Source: Thermoanaerobaculia bacterium
GTDB lineage: Bacteria; Acidobacteriota; Thermoanaerobaculia; UBA5066
Length of the DNA stretch: 59,047 nucleotides
Direction: 5' to 3'
Assembly (NCBI GenBank): GCA_022071945.1
Contig: JAJVIN010000036.1
Location: 1-59,047 of the forward strand
Shown here piece after piece: positions 34,732 through 43,433 of this stretch; position 1 is the stretch's first letter, and each line of letters opens with the position of its first letter. A model generated the notes under the pieces. That model saw only the letters and a program-made list of their open reading frames with translations, was not told where the DNA came from and did no database searches. A program made the translations under genes and the position numbers.

Positions 34732-36228
34732 TTACTCTCGGGTCTCGGTGCCGCGGGAGACGAAGTCCTCGTCGCCACGGACCGGGGTCTCGCTCGAGGA
34801 GTCGGGAACGAGGGGGCCCGCCTTCAGCTTGCCGCCGAACATCTCGACGAATGGCTTGTGGGTCTCGGGCGGGAAGATCTCGGCCGCCCACTTCAACGCC
34901 TCTTCAGGCGTGTACGGGAAGGAGATGGTCGGACTGAAGCCGCCAGAGGAGGCGTTGCCGTTGAACATGAACGCCGCCATGTCGGGGCGCTCGATCGTGG
35001 CGCCGTATGCCTTGTTGATGAACTTGATCAGTTCGTCGGTGAACAGGGCGTAGCCCGTCGAGGTCGGGTGGACGCCATCGTAGGAGAAGATGCCGCCGGA
35101 GAGGAAGGCGGTAGTGAGCTTGACTCCGCCGTAGAGCCGGCCGTTCGCCACGACGTCGGCGAAGAGCGCGTTGGCATCGAAATACTTGTATCCCGCCGCC
35201 TCGGAAAGCGACTTGATCGTCGCGTTGAACTCGGCCGTGCGGTTCTTCAGGGCCGTGACCTCCTCCGGGTAGAGGACGACGCCCGGGATCCCGGTGAGCG
35301 GGTTGGCGGTGTCCGGCAGGGGCTTGTTGCAGTTGGCGCGCTGGGGGTGATTGGCCGGGGCTCCAGCGGCGTCGAGGACGGCGCAGGGGATGCCATAGCC
35401 CGTTCCGATAAAGGTCGAGGCCAGGAGCGTGACGATGCTGCTGGCCGGAATCGGGGCCGGCGTTCCCGTGTTGTTCCTGGCCGACAGGAAGGTGATGGGC
35501 TGCCCGTTCAGGGTCGTGATGACGGGAGAAATGGTCGTGAAGAACGGAATGCTCGTCACGTCGGGGAGGGCGATGGCGACGCCCGCTCCCGTTCCGCCCT
35601 GGGCGGCCTTCATCGTGTCGATGATGGTCTTGTACTTGGCATCGAACACGGCCTTGGGCGTCAGGGTGACGCCGTCGATGACCGTTCCGGTCGTGGCGGC
35701 GCCGAGGACGTCGTTGTTGCCGATCCAGATCGTGAGGAACGTCGGCTTCAGAGATGCCGCCTGCTGGAGCTGGGTCGTGCCCCCCGCCAGACCGCGCAGA
35801 ACGAGGTCGGTCAACGGGTTTCCGTTGTCGGCCGAGGTCTTGGCGTCGACGGTGTCGGAAACCTTGTAGCCGGGGATCCCGAGGTTGTCGTATGGGCGAG
35901 GCAGGGTCAGATTGAGCGGCTTGCCCGTCGACGGCTTGATGGCAAACTGCGGCGATGGGGCGATGGCTGTCAGCTTGCGGCAGCCGCCGAGACCCGGCTC
36001 GTCGACGATGGGCTGCTGGAACTCGCCCACCTTCGCCTGGCGAGCCAGGATGGCTCCGTAGCTGTCGGCCTGGCCGTACTTGACGAGACAGGCATCGAGG
36101 AAGCCCGCCGTGAGCGAGTCACCGATCTGGACGAACTTGGAGAAGTTCTGGGCCTCGACCGGAGCGGAAGACAGAAGCGCGGCGACGGCAAGAGCGGCGG
36201 AAGAGGCGAAGAGTCTGGTCATTTTCAT
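34732..36228 (-). CDS. SGNH/GDSL-family secreted esterase or lipase
   Basis: This 498-aa protein has a signal peptide (MKMTRLFASSAALAVAALLS) and the SGNH blocks: block I FVQIGDSLTAGF (nucleophile Ser), a Gly in the region LGIPGYKVSDT, block III IWIGNNDVLGA (Asn), and block V YDGVHPTSTGY (Asp and His). It has an insertion of about 100 residues with Thr/Pro-rich loops compared with short GDSL lipases. The ATG at 36228 has GGAG 8 nt upstream. It starts 26 nt after the FadL stop. Together they suggest extracellular or periplasmic ester hydrolysis coupled to uptake of the released fatty acid. Confidence 0.88.
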   Translation of the reverse strand: MKMTRLFASSAALAVAALLSSAPVEAQNFSKFVQIGDSLTAGFLDACLVKYGQADSYGAILARQAKVGEFQQPIVDEPGLGGCRKLTAIAPSPQFAIKPSTGKPLNLTLPRPYDNLGIPGYKVSDTVDAKTSADNGNPLTDLVLRGLAGGTTQLQQAASLKPTFLTIWIGNNDVLGAATTGTVIDGVTLTPKAVFDAKYKTIIDTMKAAQGGTGAGVAIALPDVTSIPFFTTISPVITTLNGQPITFLSARNNTGTPAPIPASSIVTLLASTFIGTGYGIPCAVLDAAGAPANHPQRANCNKPLPDTANPLTGIPGVVLYPEEVTALKNRTAEFNATIKSLSEAAGYKYFDANALFADVVANGRLYGGVKLTTAFLSGGIFSYDGVHPTSTGYALFTDELIKFINKAYGATIERPDMAAFMFNGNASSGGFSPTISFPYTPEEALKWAAEIFPPETHKPFVEMFGGKLKAGPLVPDSSSETPVRGDEDFVSRGTETRE

Positions 36229-36254
36229 CGTTCGATCTCCAAAACCCGCTCTCT

Positions 36255-37574
36255 TTAGAAGTTCATCCTGAGGCCGATGGTCGGAATCCAAACGAACGTC
36301 TTGTAGGTGCCGTTGAAGTTGTTGTCGTTCGTCGTGGTGGTCCGCTCGTGGAAGAAGAGAGCCATGACGGAGAGGTCGGTGTAGACGTTCTTGAAGGGCG
36401 AGAAGGACGCGCCGAGCGTGTAGCCGGCACGGTTTGCATCAGGCAGGAGCGGTCCCGTCGTCTCGTCGGGCTGCGGGGTCTGGTCGTAGACGTAGCCGGC
36501 CATGAACTCCGTCGTCTCCCCGAGCTTGTAGTTCAGGCCGACGCGGTAGGACCACACGTTCTCGTAGTTCTGAGGGATGACCTTGGTGGGAAGCGTCTTG
36601 CCGTCGACGGTTCCGAACTTCAGGATCGTCTCCTTGAAGATGTCCCACTGCATGTAGTTCGCATTGAACTCGACCCGGAAGCAGTCGGTGAAGTCGTACG
36701 CGATGCCCGTCATCCAGGTGGCGGGGAACTGGATCGCGGTCTCGACCGGGATAGGCTTGTCGAGCGGAGCGAGCCCAGCGACACGCGCATCGAAGTCGGC
36801 GTACCCGGTGGGCCGGCTGAAGAAGATCGCCTCGCCGGTGTAGTCCTGATCCACGCTTCCATGGTACGCGAACCCGATGTGCAGCTTCTTCGTCGGTTTG
36901 AACTGGATGCCCGCGCCGAAGCTGAGCGCCGCTTCCATTCCGTCGCTGACGACCTGAACGTGCGCGACTTCGACAACCCGGTTCGTATACGGGTTGAGGG
37001 CCGGATAGCCCTGGAAGAGCTTGACGTCGCTGACGCGAAGCTCCGGCCCGAGGCCGAAGGAGAACCACTCGTTGACTCGCATCGAAAACTGCAAGCCAAA
37101 GGCGAAGTGCCGCAGCTCGGCGCGCTTGGAGATGAAGCGCCCGTAGTACTGATCCGGGTTCTCCCAGGCGGTCGTCAGACCGAACGGGAACCAAGAGCCG
37201 AAGGAGAGGTTCATCCCCTCGCCGACGGGCATCGCCAGGTAGAGGTTCATCGGGAAGAAGATCATCGACTTCCCGTTCACCGTGTAAGAGGAGCCCGGGT
37301 ACGGGTTCGCTCCGGTGAATTCCTGATCGGGAATCAGGAACGTGATGCCGCCCATCGCCGTGAACTGCTTGTTGTCGGCGAGACCAGCCGGGTTGTAGAA
37401 CATGGCCGAGCCGTCGTTGATGGACGCCGTGACGGCGCCCGCCATGCCCGTGGCCCTCGAACCCTGCTCAAAGATCGAGAAGCCCGCCGCCCGGGCACTC
37501 GGAGTGGCCCAAAGCAGCAGGGAAAGAACCGTTAGAACCGCTCCTGCATGGAGCCCCCGGGACATTCTTCTCAC
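36255..37574 (-). CDS. FadL/OmpP1-family outer-membrane fatty-acid transporter
   Basis: A 439-aa barrel protein starting at a GTG with AGGAGG 6 nt upstream. It has a signal peptide (GAVLTVLSLLLWATPSARA) then the family's plug segment: AGFSIFEQGSRATGMAGAVT and SAMFYNPAGLA. The rest alternates strands of a 14-strand barrel (NLYLAMPVGEGMNLSFGSWF; YRVGLNYKLGETTEFMAGYV) and ends in Phe. It imports long-chain fatty acids or other hydrophobic molecules. It is first in a two-gene unit with the SGNH lipase. Confidence 0.92.
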   Translation of the reverse strand: MRRMSRGLHAGAVLTVLSLLLWATPSARAAGFSIFEQGSRATGMAGAVTASINDGSAMFYNPAGLADNKQFTAMGGITFLIPDQEFTGANPYPGSSYTVNGKSMIFFPMNLYLAMPVGEGMNLSFGSWFPFGLTTAWENPDQYYGRFISKRAELRHFAFGLQFSMRVNEWFSFGLGPELRVSDVKLFQGYPALNPYTNRVVEVAHVQVVSDGMEAALSFGAGIQFKPTKKLHIGFAYHGSVDQDYTGEAIFFSRPTGYADFDARVAGLAPLDKPIPVETAIQFPATWMTGIAYDFTDCFRVEFNANYMQWDIFKETILKFGTVDGKTLPTKVIPQNYENVWSYRVGLNYKLGETTEFMAGYVYDQTPQPDETTGPLLPDANRAGYTLGASFSPFKNVYTDLSVMALFFHERTTTTNDNNFNGTYKTFVWIPTIGLRMNF

Positions 37575-37641
37575 TCGCGCCTCCTTAATGTAGCCACCGC
37601 TCGCGAAACGGCAGCCATGGTGAAACTCCAGATTGGCCGAA

Positions 37642-37670
37642 ATTCTTTGCTTCTAAGCGTTCCGAGTCAA
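37642..37670 (-). promoter_or_regulatory. Possible sigma-70-type promoter for fadL-lipase
   Basis: On the minus strand, TTGACT (37665-37670) and AAGAAT (37642-37647) are separated by 17 nt, about 70 nt upstream of the FadL start in an unusually AT-rich stretch. The -35 box is good and the -10 box matches 4 of 6. Confidence 0.4.
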
Positions 37671-37687
37671 GGCTTTACAAGATGCAG

Positions 37688-37717
37688 AAAAAAGCCCGGG
37701 GCTTTATCACCCCGGGC
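37688..37717 (-). terminator. Rho-independent terminator of the glycine cleavage operon
   Basis: An 8-bp stem GCCCGGGG with an 8-nt loop (37694-37717) is followed on the minus strand by six Ts. It lies 33 nt past the gcvPB stop codon and ends the gcv operon. Confidence 0.9.
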
Positions 37718-37749
37718 TTGCACGGCGCGTTTTCGCTCCGGCGTAACGA

Positions 37750-39291
37750 TCAGACGCTCTTGACTCCGGCCGGAGCGCGCAGGCCCGGGGCGAAACTCCC
37801 GGCCTTCGAGGCCTCGCGAGCAGCGGCCGCCTCGTCCAGGCGCCCGATGACGGTCGTGTGGGGCGCTCCCCTGACGAGGTCCGGTGTCTCATCGGCCTCC
37901 TTGGCGATGGCGATCATGGCGTCGATGAAGGCATCCATCTCCTCGATGGGCTCCGACTCGGTCGGCTCGATCATCAGGGCGCCCGGAACGATCAGGGGGA
38001 AGGACATCGTGGGCGGATGGAACCCGTAGTCCATCAAGCGCTTGGCGATGTCGATGTTGTGGACCCCCTTCGCCGTCTGCGCCTTGTCCGAGAAGACGAC
38101 CTCGTGGTAAGAGGGGGCGTCGTACTTCAGGTGGTAGAAGGGCTCGAGCTTCTTCCTGATGTAGTTGGCGTTCAAAACGGCGTTTTCCGCGACCTGGTGG
38201 ATCTGGCTGCCGTAGGAGAGGATGTACGTCAGGGCCCGCACGAGCACGCCGTAGTTGCCGAAGAACGTCCGCATCCGTCCGATCGAGCTCGGCCGGTTCT
38301 CGTCCAGGTAGTACATGTCTCCCTGCCGCTCCACCGTCGGAGTGGGCAGGAAGGGCACGAGGCGGGAGACGACTCCGACCGGTCCGGCTCCAGGTCCTCC
38401 CCCGCCGTGCGGGGTCGAGAACGTCTTGTGGAGGTTCATGTGCATCACGTCGGCGCCGAGGTCGGCGGGACGGACCTTGCCCACGAAGGCGTTGAAGTTG
38501 GCGCCGTCCAGGTAGACGTAGGCCCCCTTCGCGTGAACCATCTCGGTGATCGTCAGGATGTTCTCCTCGAAGACCCCGAGGGTGTTCGGAACCGTGATCA
38601 TCAGGGCCGCGACGTCCCCCGTCAGCTTCGACTCCAGCTCTCCCAGATCGAGGGTCCCCCTCGACGAGGAGGTGAGCTCCTTGACCTGGTAGCCAGCAAA
38701 ATGAGCCGTCGCCGGATTCGTCCCGTGAGCGGAATCGGGAACGAGGACCCACTTCCGCGCATCTCCGGCCTTCTGGTGCGCGGCCCGGATCATCAGCGCT
38801 CCCGTCAGCTCGCCATTGGCGCCGGCGGAGGGCTGCAGCGTCACTCTCTCGAACCCCGTCAGAACCTTCAGGCACTCCTCGAGCCGGTAGAGGAGCTCGA
38901 GACAGCCCTGGACGAGGTGAGGGGCGGTGTAGGGGTGAACGTCGGAGAACCCCGGGTAGCGGGCCGTCTCCTCATTGATCCTGGGGTTGTGCTTCATCGT
39001 GCACGACCCCAGCGAGTAGAGGGCCGTGTCGATGGCGAAGTTCATCTGGGAGAGCCGGGTGAAGTGCCTCACGACATCGACTTCCGAGAGCTCGACCTCG
39101 CCCTCGACCTCGGGCCGGAACTGGGCTCCGAAGGCCTTCGCCGGATCCGCTTCGGGAACATCGAGCGCGGGAAGAAACACTCCCCTGCGGCCCGAGGACT
39201 TCTGGTCGAAGACCGTTCCCTCCCGCCGCCTCTTGTCGAGCTGGGCCGCCACCGGGCTTTTCTCTGGCGTCAGGGTTCCGTGGTCGCTCAT
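37750..39291 (-). CDS. gcvPB: Glycine dehydrogenase (decarboxylating) subunit 2
   Basis: The 513-aa C-terminal subunit of the split P-protein, which decarboxylates glycine and passes the aminomethyl group to lipoyl-GcvH. The PLP lysine lies in MHMNLHKTFSTPHGGGGPG. Other family blocks: LYSLGSCTMKHNPRINEETA, TLQPSAGANGELTGALMIR, PDSAHGTNPATA and GADVMHMN. The ATG at 39291 shares one base with the gcvPA stop (TGATG), so translation is coupled. It is the last gene of gcvT-gcvH-gcvPA-gcvPB and is followed by a strong terminator. Confidence 0.96.
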   Translation of the reverse strand: MSDHGTLTPEKSPVAAQLDKRRREGTVFDQKSSGRRGVFLPALDVPEADPAKAFGAQFRPEVEGEVELSEVDVVRHFTRLSQMNFAIDTALYSLGSCTMKHNPRINEETARYPGFSDVHPYTAPHLVQGCLELLYRLEECLKVLTGFERVTLQPSAGANGELTGALMIRAAHQKAGDARKWVLVPDSAHGTNPATAHFAGYQVKELTSSSRGTLDLGELESKLTGDVAALMITVPNTLGVFEENILTITEMVHAKGAYVYLDGANFNAFVGKVRPADLGADVMHMNLHKTFSTPHGGGGPGAGPVGVVSRLVPFLPTPTVERQGDMYYLDENRPSSIGRMRTFFGNYGVLVRALTYILSYGSQIHQVAENAVLNANYIRKKLEPFYHLKYDAPSYHEVVFSDKAQTAKGVHNIDIAKRLMDYGFHPPTMSFPLIVPGALMIEPTESEPIEEMDAFIDAMIAIAKEADETPDLVRGAPHTTVIGRLDEAAAAREASKAGSFAPGLRAPAGVKSV

Positions 39292-40652
39292 CAGGAAAGC
39301 CTCCTCAGGACGCTGGCGAACCGGTCCATCTCCTCGCGCGTGTTCCGCTCGGTCACGGCCACGAGCAGGAGGTCGTGCCACTTCGTCTCCTCAGGGGCTA
39401 GCCGGCGGACGGGCACGCCCCCGAGGATTCTCTCCGACTCGAGCTCAGCCAGAACCCGATCGACGGGCACGCCGCACTTGACGGCGAACTCGTTGAAGGT
39501 CGGTCCGCTGAAGGCAACCGAGAAGGGTCCAGGGATCTGGGCGATGAGGCCCTTGACGTACTCGGCCTTGGCGAAGCACTGGCGGGCCGTTTCCTTCAGG
39601 CCCTGCTTTCCGAGAGCCGCGAGTGTCATCGTGGCCGCGAGCGCGAAGAGACCCTGATTGGTGCAGATGTTCGAGGTCGCCTTTTCACGCCGAATGTGCT
39701 GCTCGCGCGTCGAGAGCGTCAGGCAGAAACCCGGCCGGCCCTCGCTGTCGAACGCGCGTCCGGCGAGGCGGCCCGGGATCTGCCTCTTGTAGGCGTCCCG
39801 GCATGCCAGGAACCCGACCAGCGGCCCGCCGAACGAAGGGGGCACGCCGAAGGAAGCGGCTTCACCGCAGGCGATGTCCATGCCCGCGGCACCAGGTCCC
39901 TTCAGAGCCGAAAGCGAGAACATCTCGTTGATGGCTCCGACCGCCAGGGCTCCCTTGGCGTGAGCGCACGCCGCGGCCGCGCTCCAGTCCTCGACGACGC
40001 CCATGAAATTGGGGGACTGGACGCCGACCGCGAATGTGGCGTCGTCGACGGCATTCGCCAGGGCCGCGGAGTCCGTTCTTCCATCCTCGCCGAGCGGGAC
40101 CTCGACGATCTGGAAGGGGAAGTTCGCGAGGTAGGTCCGGAGGCAGGCCCGGTACTCCGGGTGGACCCCTTCCGAGACGACCACCTTGCTCTTCTTTTTC
40201 GTCAGCCGCTCGGCCATCAGGACGGCCTCGACGAAGGCCGAGGCCCCCTCGTACATCGAGGCGTTGGCGACGTCCATCTCCGTCAGGAGCGCGATGTGGC
40301 TCTGGAACTCGTAGATCGCCGTCAGGGTCCCCTGAGAGACCTCGGGCTGGTAGGGCGTGTAGGCCGTCAGGAACTCGCCGCGGAGCAGAAGCTGCGACAC
40401 GAACGCCGGCGAGTGGTGGCTGTAGAGGCCTCCCCCGAGAAACGACGCCCAGTCCGAAAGGGTGGCGTTTCTTGCCGCCATCCGCCCGAACTCCCTGCGA
40501 ACCTCGATTTCCGACAAGGGCGGCGGCAGTCCCGGCACCGCGTCCCTGTAGACCTCGCGGGGCACTGTCGCGAAGAGGTCGTGGATGCTCTCGGCTCCCA
40601 CGGCCTTTCTCAGCTCGGCCTGCTCGGCTTCGCTGTTGGGTATGTAACGCAT
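39291..40652 (-). CDS. gcvPA: Glycine dehydrogenase (decarboxylating) subunit 1
   Basis: The 453-aa N-terminal subunit of the split P-protein. It begins MRYIPNSEAEQAELRKAVGA and has FLGGGLYSHHSPAFVSQLLL, TAYTPYQPEVSQGTLTAIYE, MDVANASMYEGASA and SFGVPPSFGGPLVGF, all typical of the subunit. It forms the decarboxylase with GcvPB. The 166-nt gap to gcvH holds an 18-bp palindrome and a short tandem repeat, so there may be some transcript processing or partial termination before it. Confidence 0.96.
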   Translation of the reverse strand: MRYIPNSEAEQAELRKAVGAESIHDLFATVPREVYRDAVPGLPPPLSEIEVRREFGRMAARNATLSDWASFLGGGLYSHHSPAFVSQLLLRGEFLTAYTPYQPEVSQGTLTAIYEFQSHIALLTEMDVANASMYEGASAFVEAVLMAERLTKKKSKVVVSEGVHPEYRACLRTYLANFPFQIVEVPLGEDGRTDSAALANAVDDATFAVGVQSPNFMGVVEDWSAAAACAHAKGALAVGAINEMFSLSALKGPGAAGMDIACGEAASFGVPPSFGGPLVGFLACRDAYKRQIPGRLAGRAFDSEGRPGFCLTLSTREQHIRREKATSNICTNQGLFALAATMTLAALGKQGLKETARQCFAKAEYVKGLIAQIPGPFSVAFSGPTFNEFAVKCGVPVDRVLAELESERILGGVPVRRLAPEETKWHDLLLVAVTERNTREEMDRFASVLRRLS

Positions 40653-40730
40653 CCGGGTCCTTTCTTGCCGGATGTTCCGAGCCCTCAGGACCTTTTCTTC
40701 GCGGCCCGCGCCCGGCCATCCGTGTGAGTC

Positions 40731-40748
40731 GGGGCTCGGCCGAGCCCC
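40731..40748. repeat. 18-bp perfect palindrome between gcvH and gcvPA
   Basis: A GC-only palindrome (half-site GGGGCTCGG) lies in the 166-nt gcvH-gcvPA gap. It can form a stable hairpin but has no T-run, so it is better seen as an RNA processing or stability element than as a full terminator. Confidence 0.5.
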
Positions 40749-40796
40749 GGATTGGCTACGCCGGGCCGGGCTCCCTCTGAAGGAGCGGGCTCAGCC

Positions 40797-40824
40797 CCTG
40801 AGGCTCAGGCCCTGAGGCTCAGGC
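40797..40824. repeat. 14-bp tandem duplication over the gcvH stop codon
   Basis: The unit cctgaggctcaggc occurs twice in tandem. The second copy contains the gcvH stop codon (40819-40821, minus strand). Each unit also has internal dyad symmetry (CCTGAG/CTCAGG). Confidence 0.8.
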
Positions 40825-41214
40825 CTTCGCTTCTTCCTGGACGAACGCCTCGTACTGAGAGGCGGACATCAGTCCCTCGACCTCGCCGCCCGATGCGACG
40901 CGGATCTTGACGAGCCAGCCCTCTCCGTACGGATCCTCGTTGATGGCTCCTGGTTCGTCGTTGAGGTTCTTGTTGATCTCGAGGATCTCTCCGGCCACCG
41001 GGAGGAAGAGCTCGGAAACGGCCTTGACGGACTCGATGGTGCCGAATTCCTGGTCCGCGTCGAAAAGCTCTCCCGCATCGGGAAGATCGACGAAGACGAC
41101 CTCGCCCAGCTCCTTCTGCGCGTGGTCGGTGATTCCGATCGTGGCGACGTCGCCCTCGATCCGAATCCATTCATGGCTCTTGGTGTACTGCCTGTCATCC
41201 GGGCACGAACTCAT
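40819..41214 (-). CDS. gcvH: Glycine cleavage system H protein
   Basis: The 131-aa lipoyl carrier of the glycine cleavage system. The lipoylated lysine is Lys64 in FGTIESVKAVSELF. SHEWIRIEGDVATIGITDHA and GEVVFVDLPDAGELFDAD form the characteristic hammerhead fold, and NDEPGAINEDPYGEGWLVKI is the conserved C-terminal block. It starts at an ATG 85 nt after the gcvT stop, with a terminator-like hairpin in between. Confidence 0.97.
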   Translation of the reverse strand: MSSCPDDRQYTKSHEWIRIEGDVATIGITDHAQKELGEVVFVDLPDAGELFDADQEFGTIESVKAVSELFLPVAGEILEINKNLNDEPGAINEDPYGEGWLVKIRVASGGEVEGLMSASQYEAFVQEEAKA

Positions 41215-41230
41215 GGTTCTCCTCTTTTAG

Positions 41231-41268
41231 AAAAGGGAAAAGGCTCTCTTTTTGGATAGAGAGCCTTT
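41231..41268 (-). terminator. Terminator-like hairpin between gcvT and gcvH
   Basis: A 10-bp stem (AAAGGCTCTC pairing with GAGAGCCTTT, 41239-41268) is followed on the minus strand by TTCCCTTTTC. It probably lowers read-through from gcvT into gcvH, or acts as a processing site. I see no alternative antiterminator fold. Confidence 0.6.
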
Positions 41269-41299
41269 CTCCGACATTCGGGCAGGGGCAAAAAGGGGG

Positions 41300-42415
41300 T
41301 CACTTGGTGCCTGGCCGCTTGTAGAAGGGAGTCGGGACGACCACCGCCGCCACTCCCTTTCCGCGAATCTCGATCTCGAATTCCGTGCCCACCGCGGTCC
41401 GGTCAGCGGGAACGAGCGCGAGGCCGATCGCCTTGCCGACCGTGGGCGGCTGGGTTCCGGACGTCACGACGCCGGTGGCGCCGTCCGGGAACCTCACCGG
41501 ATACCCGTGCCGGGCGATCCCGCGGCCCACGACCGCAAAGCCGGCGAGCTTGCGGGGCACGCCCGCGGCCTTTTGGGCCTCGAGAGCGGCTCGTCCGATG
41601 AAGTCGCCCTTTTTCATCTTCACGATCCAGCCGAGGTCGGCCTCCCACGGTGTCACCGTGTCGTCGATGTCGTTGCCGTAAAGGGCCATCTTCGCCTCGA
41701 GGCGCAGGGTGTCCCGCGCGCCGAGACCGGCGAGGGCGATCCCGAAGGGCTTCCCAGCCTCGAGGATGGCGTCCCAGACGGTCACGGCGCCCTCGGGGGC
41801 GCAGTAAACCTCGAAACCGTCCTCGCCCGTGTAGCCGGTGCGAGAGACGATCCCGCTGACCCCGGCGACCTCCGTGATCGTGAAGGCGTAGTAGCCGATC
41901 GCCGGGAGGTCCGCTTTCGTGAGGGACTGGAGGATCTCCTGCGAGCGGGGGCCCTGCAGGGCGATCTGGGCCCACTTCGGGGACTCGTCCTCAACCGTCG
42001 CGCCGTCGATCTCGTGGGCCTTGGCCCAGGCGACGTCCTTCGGCGTGTTTCCCGCGTTGACCACGAGCAGAAAGTCATCGGAGGCGATCCGGTACGTGAG
42101 GAGGTCGTCCACGAACGTCCCCTGATCGGTCAAGAAGGCCGAGTACTGGATCCGTCCGTCGGCCAGAGCGCCCGCATCGTTGCAGGTCAGCTTCTGCACG
42201 AGCGCCAGGGCACGCGGGCCCCGGATCCGGATCTCGCCCATGTGGGAGACGTCGAAAAGTCCGGCGCGAGTCCGAACGGCGATGTGCTCGTCGGTGAGAC
42301 CGGAGAACTGGACGGGCATCTCCCATCCGGCGAAGTCCACGATCTTGCCACCCAGAGCTCTGTGGCGGTCGAAGAGAGGTGTGCGCTTGAGGGGAAGGCC
42401 GGCAGGTTCCGTCAT
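41300..42415 (-). CDS. gcvT: Aminomethyltransferase (glycine cleavage T protein)
   Basis: The 371-aa folate-dependent T protein releases ammonia from aminomethyl-GcvH and makes methylene-tetrahydrofolate. Blocks: KRTPLFDRHRALGGKIVDFA, GWEMPVQFSG, RTRAGLFDVSHMGEIRIRG, VSGIVSRTGYTGEDGFEVYC and ARDTLRLEAKMALYGNDID. It is the first gene of the operon. The 81-nt region upstream is too short, and lacks the conserved elements, for a glycine riboswitch. Confidence 0.96.
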   Translation of the reverse strand: MTEPAGLPLKRTPLFDRHRALGGKIVDFAGWEMPVQFSGLTDEHIAVRTRAGLFDVSHMGEIRIRGPRALALVQKLTCNDAGALADGRIQYSAFLTDQGTFVDDLLTYRIASDDFLLVVNAGNTPKDVAWAKAHEIDGATVEDESPKWAQIALQGPRSQEILQSLTKADLPAIGYYAFTITEVAGVSGIVSRTGYTGEDGFEVYCAPEGAVTVWDAILEAGKPFGIALAGLGARDTLRLEAKMALYGNDIDDTVTPWEADLGWIVKMKKGDFIGRAALEAQKAAGVPRKLAGFAVVGRGIARHGYPVRFPDGATGVVTSGTQPPTVGKAIGLALVPADRTAVGTEFEIEIRGKGVAAVVVPTPFYKRPGTK

Positions 42416-42496
42416 GGCCTGAAACGACGATAAGGCCCCGGGGTCTCGTCGTCAACCATTCCCTTCCCGCCGTCGAATCGGGATAATCCGGGCCAC

Positions 42497-43426
42497 GTGC
42501 CCACCCCGCTCGACGACGCAGAATCGCTCCTCTCCGGCCGGAGCCTCCAGTTCTTCTCGGGAAACGTCGACATCACGGACTCGGCGGAAGGTCCCGACGA
42601 GATCATCCTTCTCGGACATGGCTGCGCGCTCCTCAGCGTCCTGACCCCGTTCGGGCCCCACCCGATCGACATCCTCCACGGACCGGTCATCCTCAACCTC
42701 GCCCGGGCCCTGGCGGGGACGACGGACCTCTGCCTCTTCTCGCCGGAGCCGGAAAGCGAGGTCATCGTCTTCTCCACGGCGGAAGCGCGCGGCTTGCTCA
42801 CCGATCCGGGCCCCCATGGTCAGGCCTTCCGCCGCCTCTCGCTCCTCTCGGTCAGCTCGATCATCCGGCTGACGAACGCGGCCCTCTCACGGTTCTTCGA
42901 CACGTCCCCCGCAAAGGCCGAACCGGCTTCGCCCGCGCAGCCAGGCCGGACCGCCCGGAAGGTCGACGTCGATCACAGGCGCATGCAGGACCTGTTCGAC
43001 GCGGCGGGGATCGATCCGAAAGGCCTCCCGGATCTCGGCCTGACGGCCCTGGAGATCGCGGCCGGCTCTCCGCTCTTGAGCGCCGGAACCCCCGGAGAGG
43101 AGGCGTACCTCCTTTCCGAGGGAAAGCTCCGGGTCGAGATGACCATTCCCGGCGTCGGCCGCGAGGCCCTGGCCATTCTCGGTCCGGGCGAGATCGTGGG
43201 AGAAATGGCCCTGATCGAGGACGCTCCCCGCTCCGCGGACGTCTTCGCGCATGAGGGGCCGGCCCTCGTCCTTTCGATCTCTCGAGCGGTCTTCCGCCAC
43301 ATGCTCGAATCCGGGCAGCCCGCCGGGGCCCCCCTGCTGGCCGGCATCACGATGTCGCTCGCCCGGCGGCTGGACGAGGCGCTCCGGCGCGCCGCGACCT
43401 TCAGGGTTCTCTCGGGACCCTTCTGA
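42497..43426 (+). CDS. Cyclic-nucleotide-binding-domain protein (309 aa)
   Basis: This protein starts at a GTG. The C-terminal half (about 175-300) is a cNMP-binding fold: PLLSAGTPGEEAYLLSEGKL, then AILGPGEIVGEMALIEDAPR with the phosphate-binding cassette, and RSADVFAHEGPALVLSISRA. The N-terminal 130 residues (DDAESLLSGRSLQFFSGNVD; LFSPEPESEVIVFSTAEARG) could be a second, diverged cNMP-like domain. No DNA-binding helix-turn-helix is visible, so it is not a CRP-type regulator. It may be a sensor working with the Ser/Thr kinase encoded convergently 8 nt away. Confidence 0.8.
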   Translation: MPTPLDDAESLLSGRSLQFFSGNVDITDSAEGPDEIILLGHGCALLSVLTPFGPHPIDILHGPVILNLARALAGTTDLCLFSPEPESEVIVFSTAEARGLLTDPGPHGQAFRRLSLLSVSSIIRLTNAALSRFFDTSPAKAEPASPAQPGRTARKVDVDHRRMQDLFDAAGIDPKGLPDLGLTALEIAAGSPLLSAGTPGEEAYLLSEGKLRVEMTIPGVGREALAILGPGEIVGEMALIEDAPRSADVFAHEGPALVLSISRAVFRHMLESGQPAGAPLLAGITMSLARRLDEALRRAATFRVLSGPF

Positions 43427-43433
43427 CCTTCCG

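Noticed and set aside
42416-42496. Glycine riboswitch in front of gcvT
   Set aside because: The spacer is only 81 nt and divergent from another gene, and the conserved glycine aptamer bases are not seen on the minus strand.
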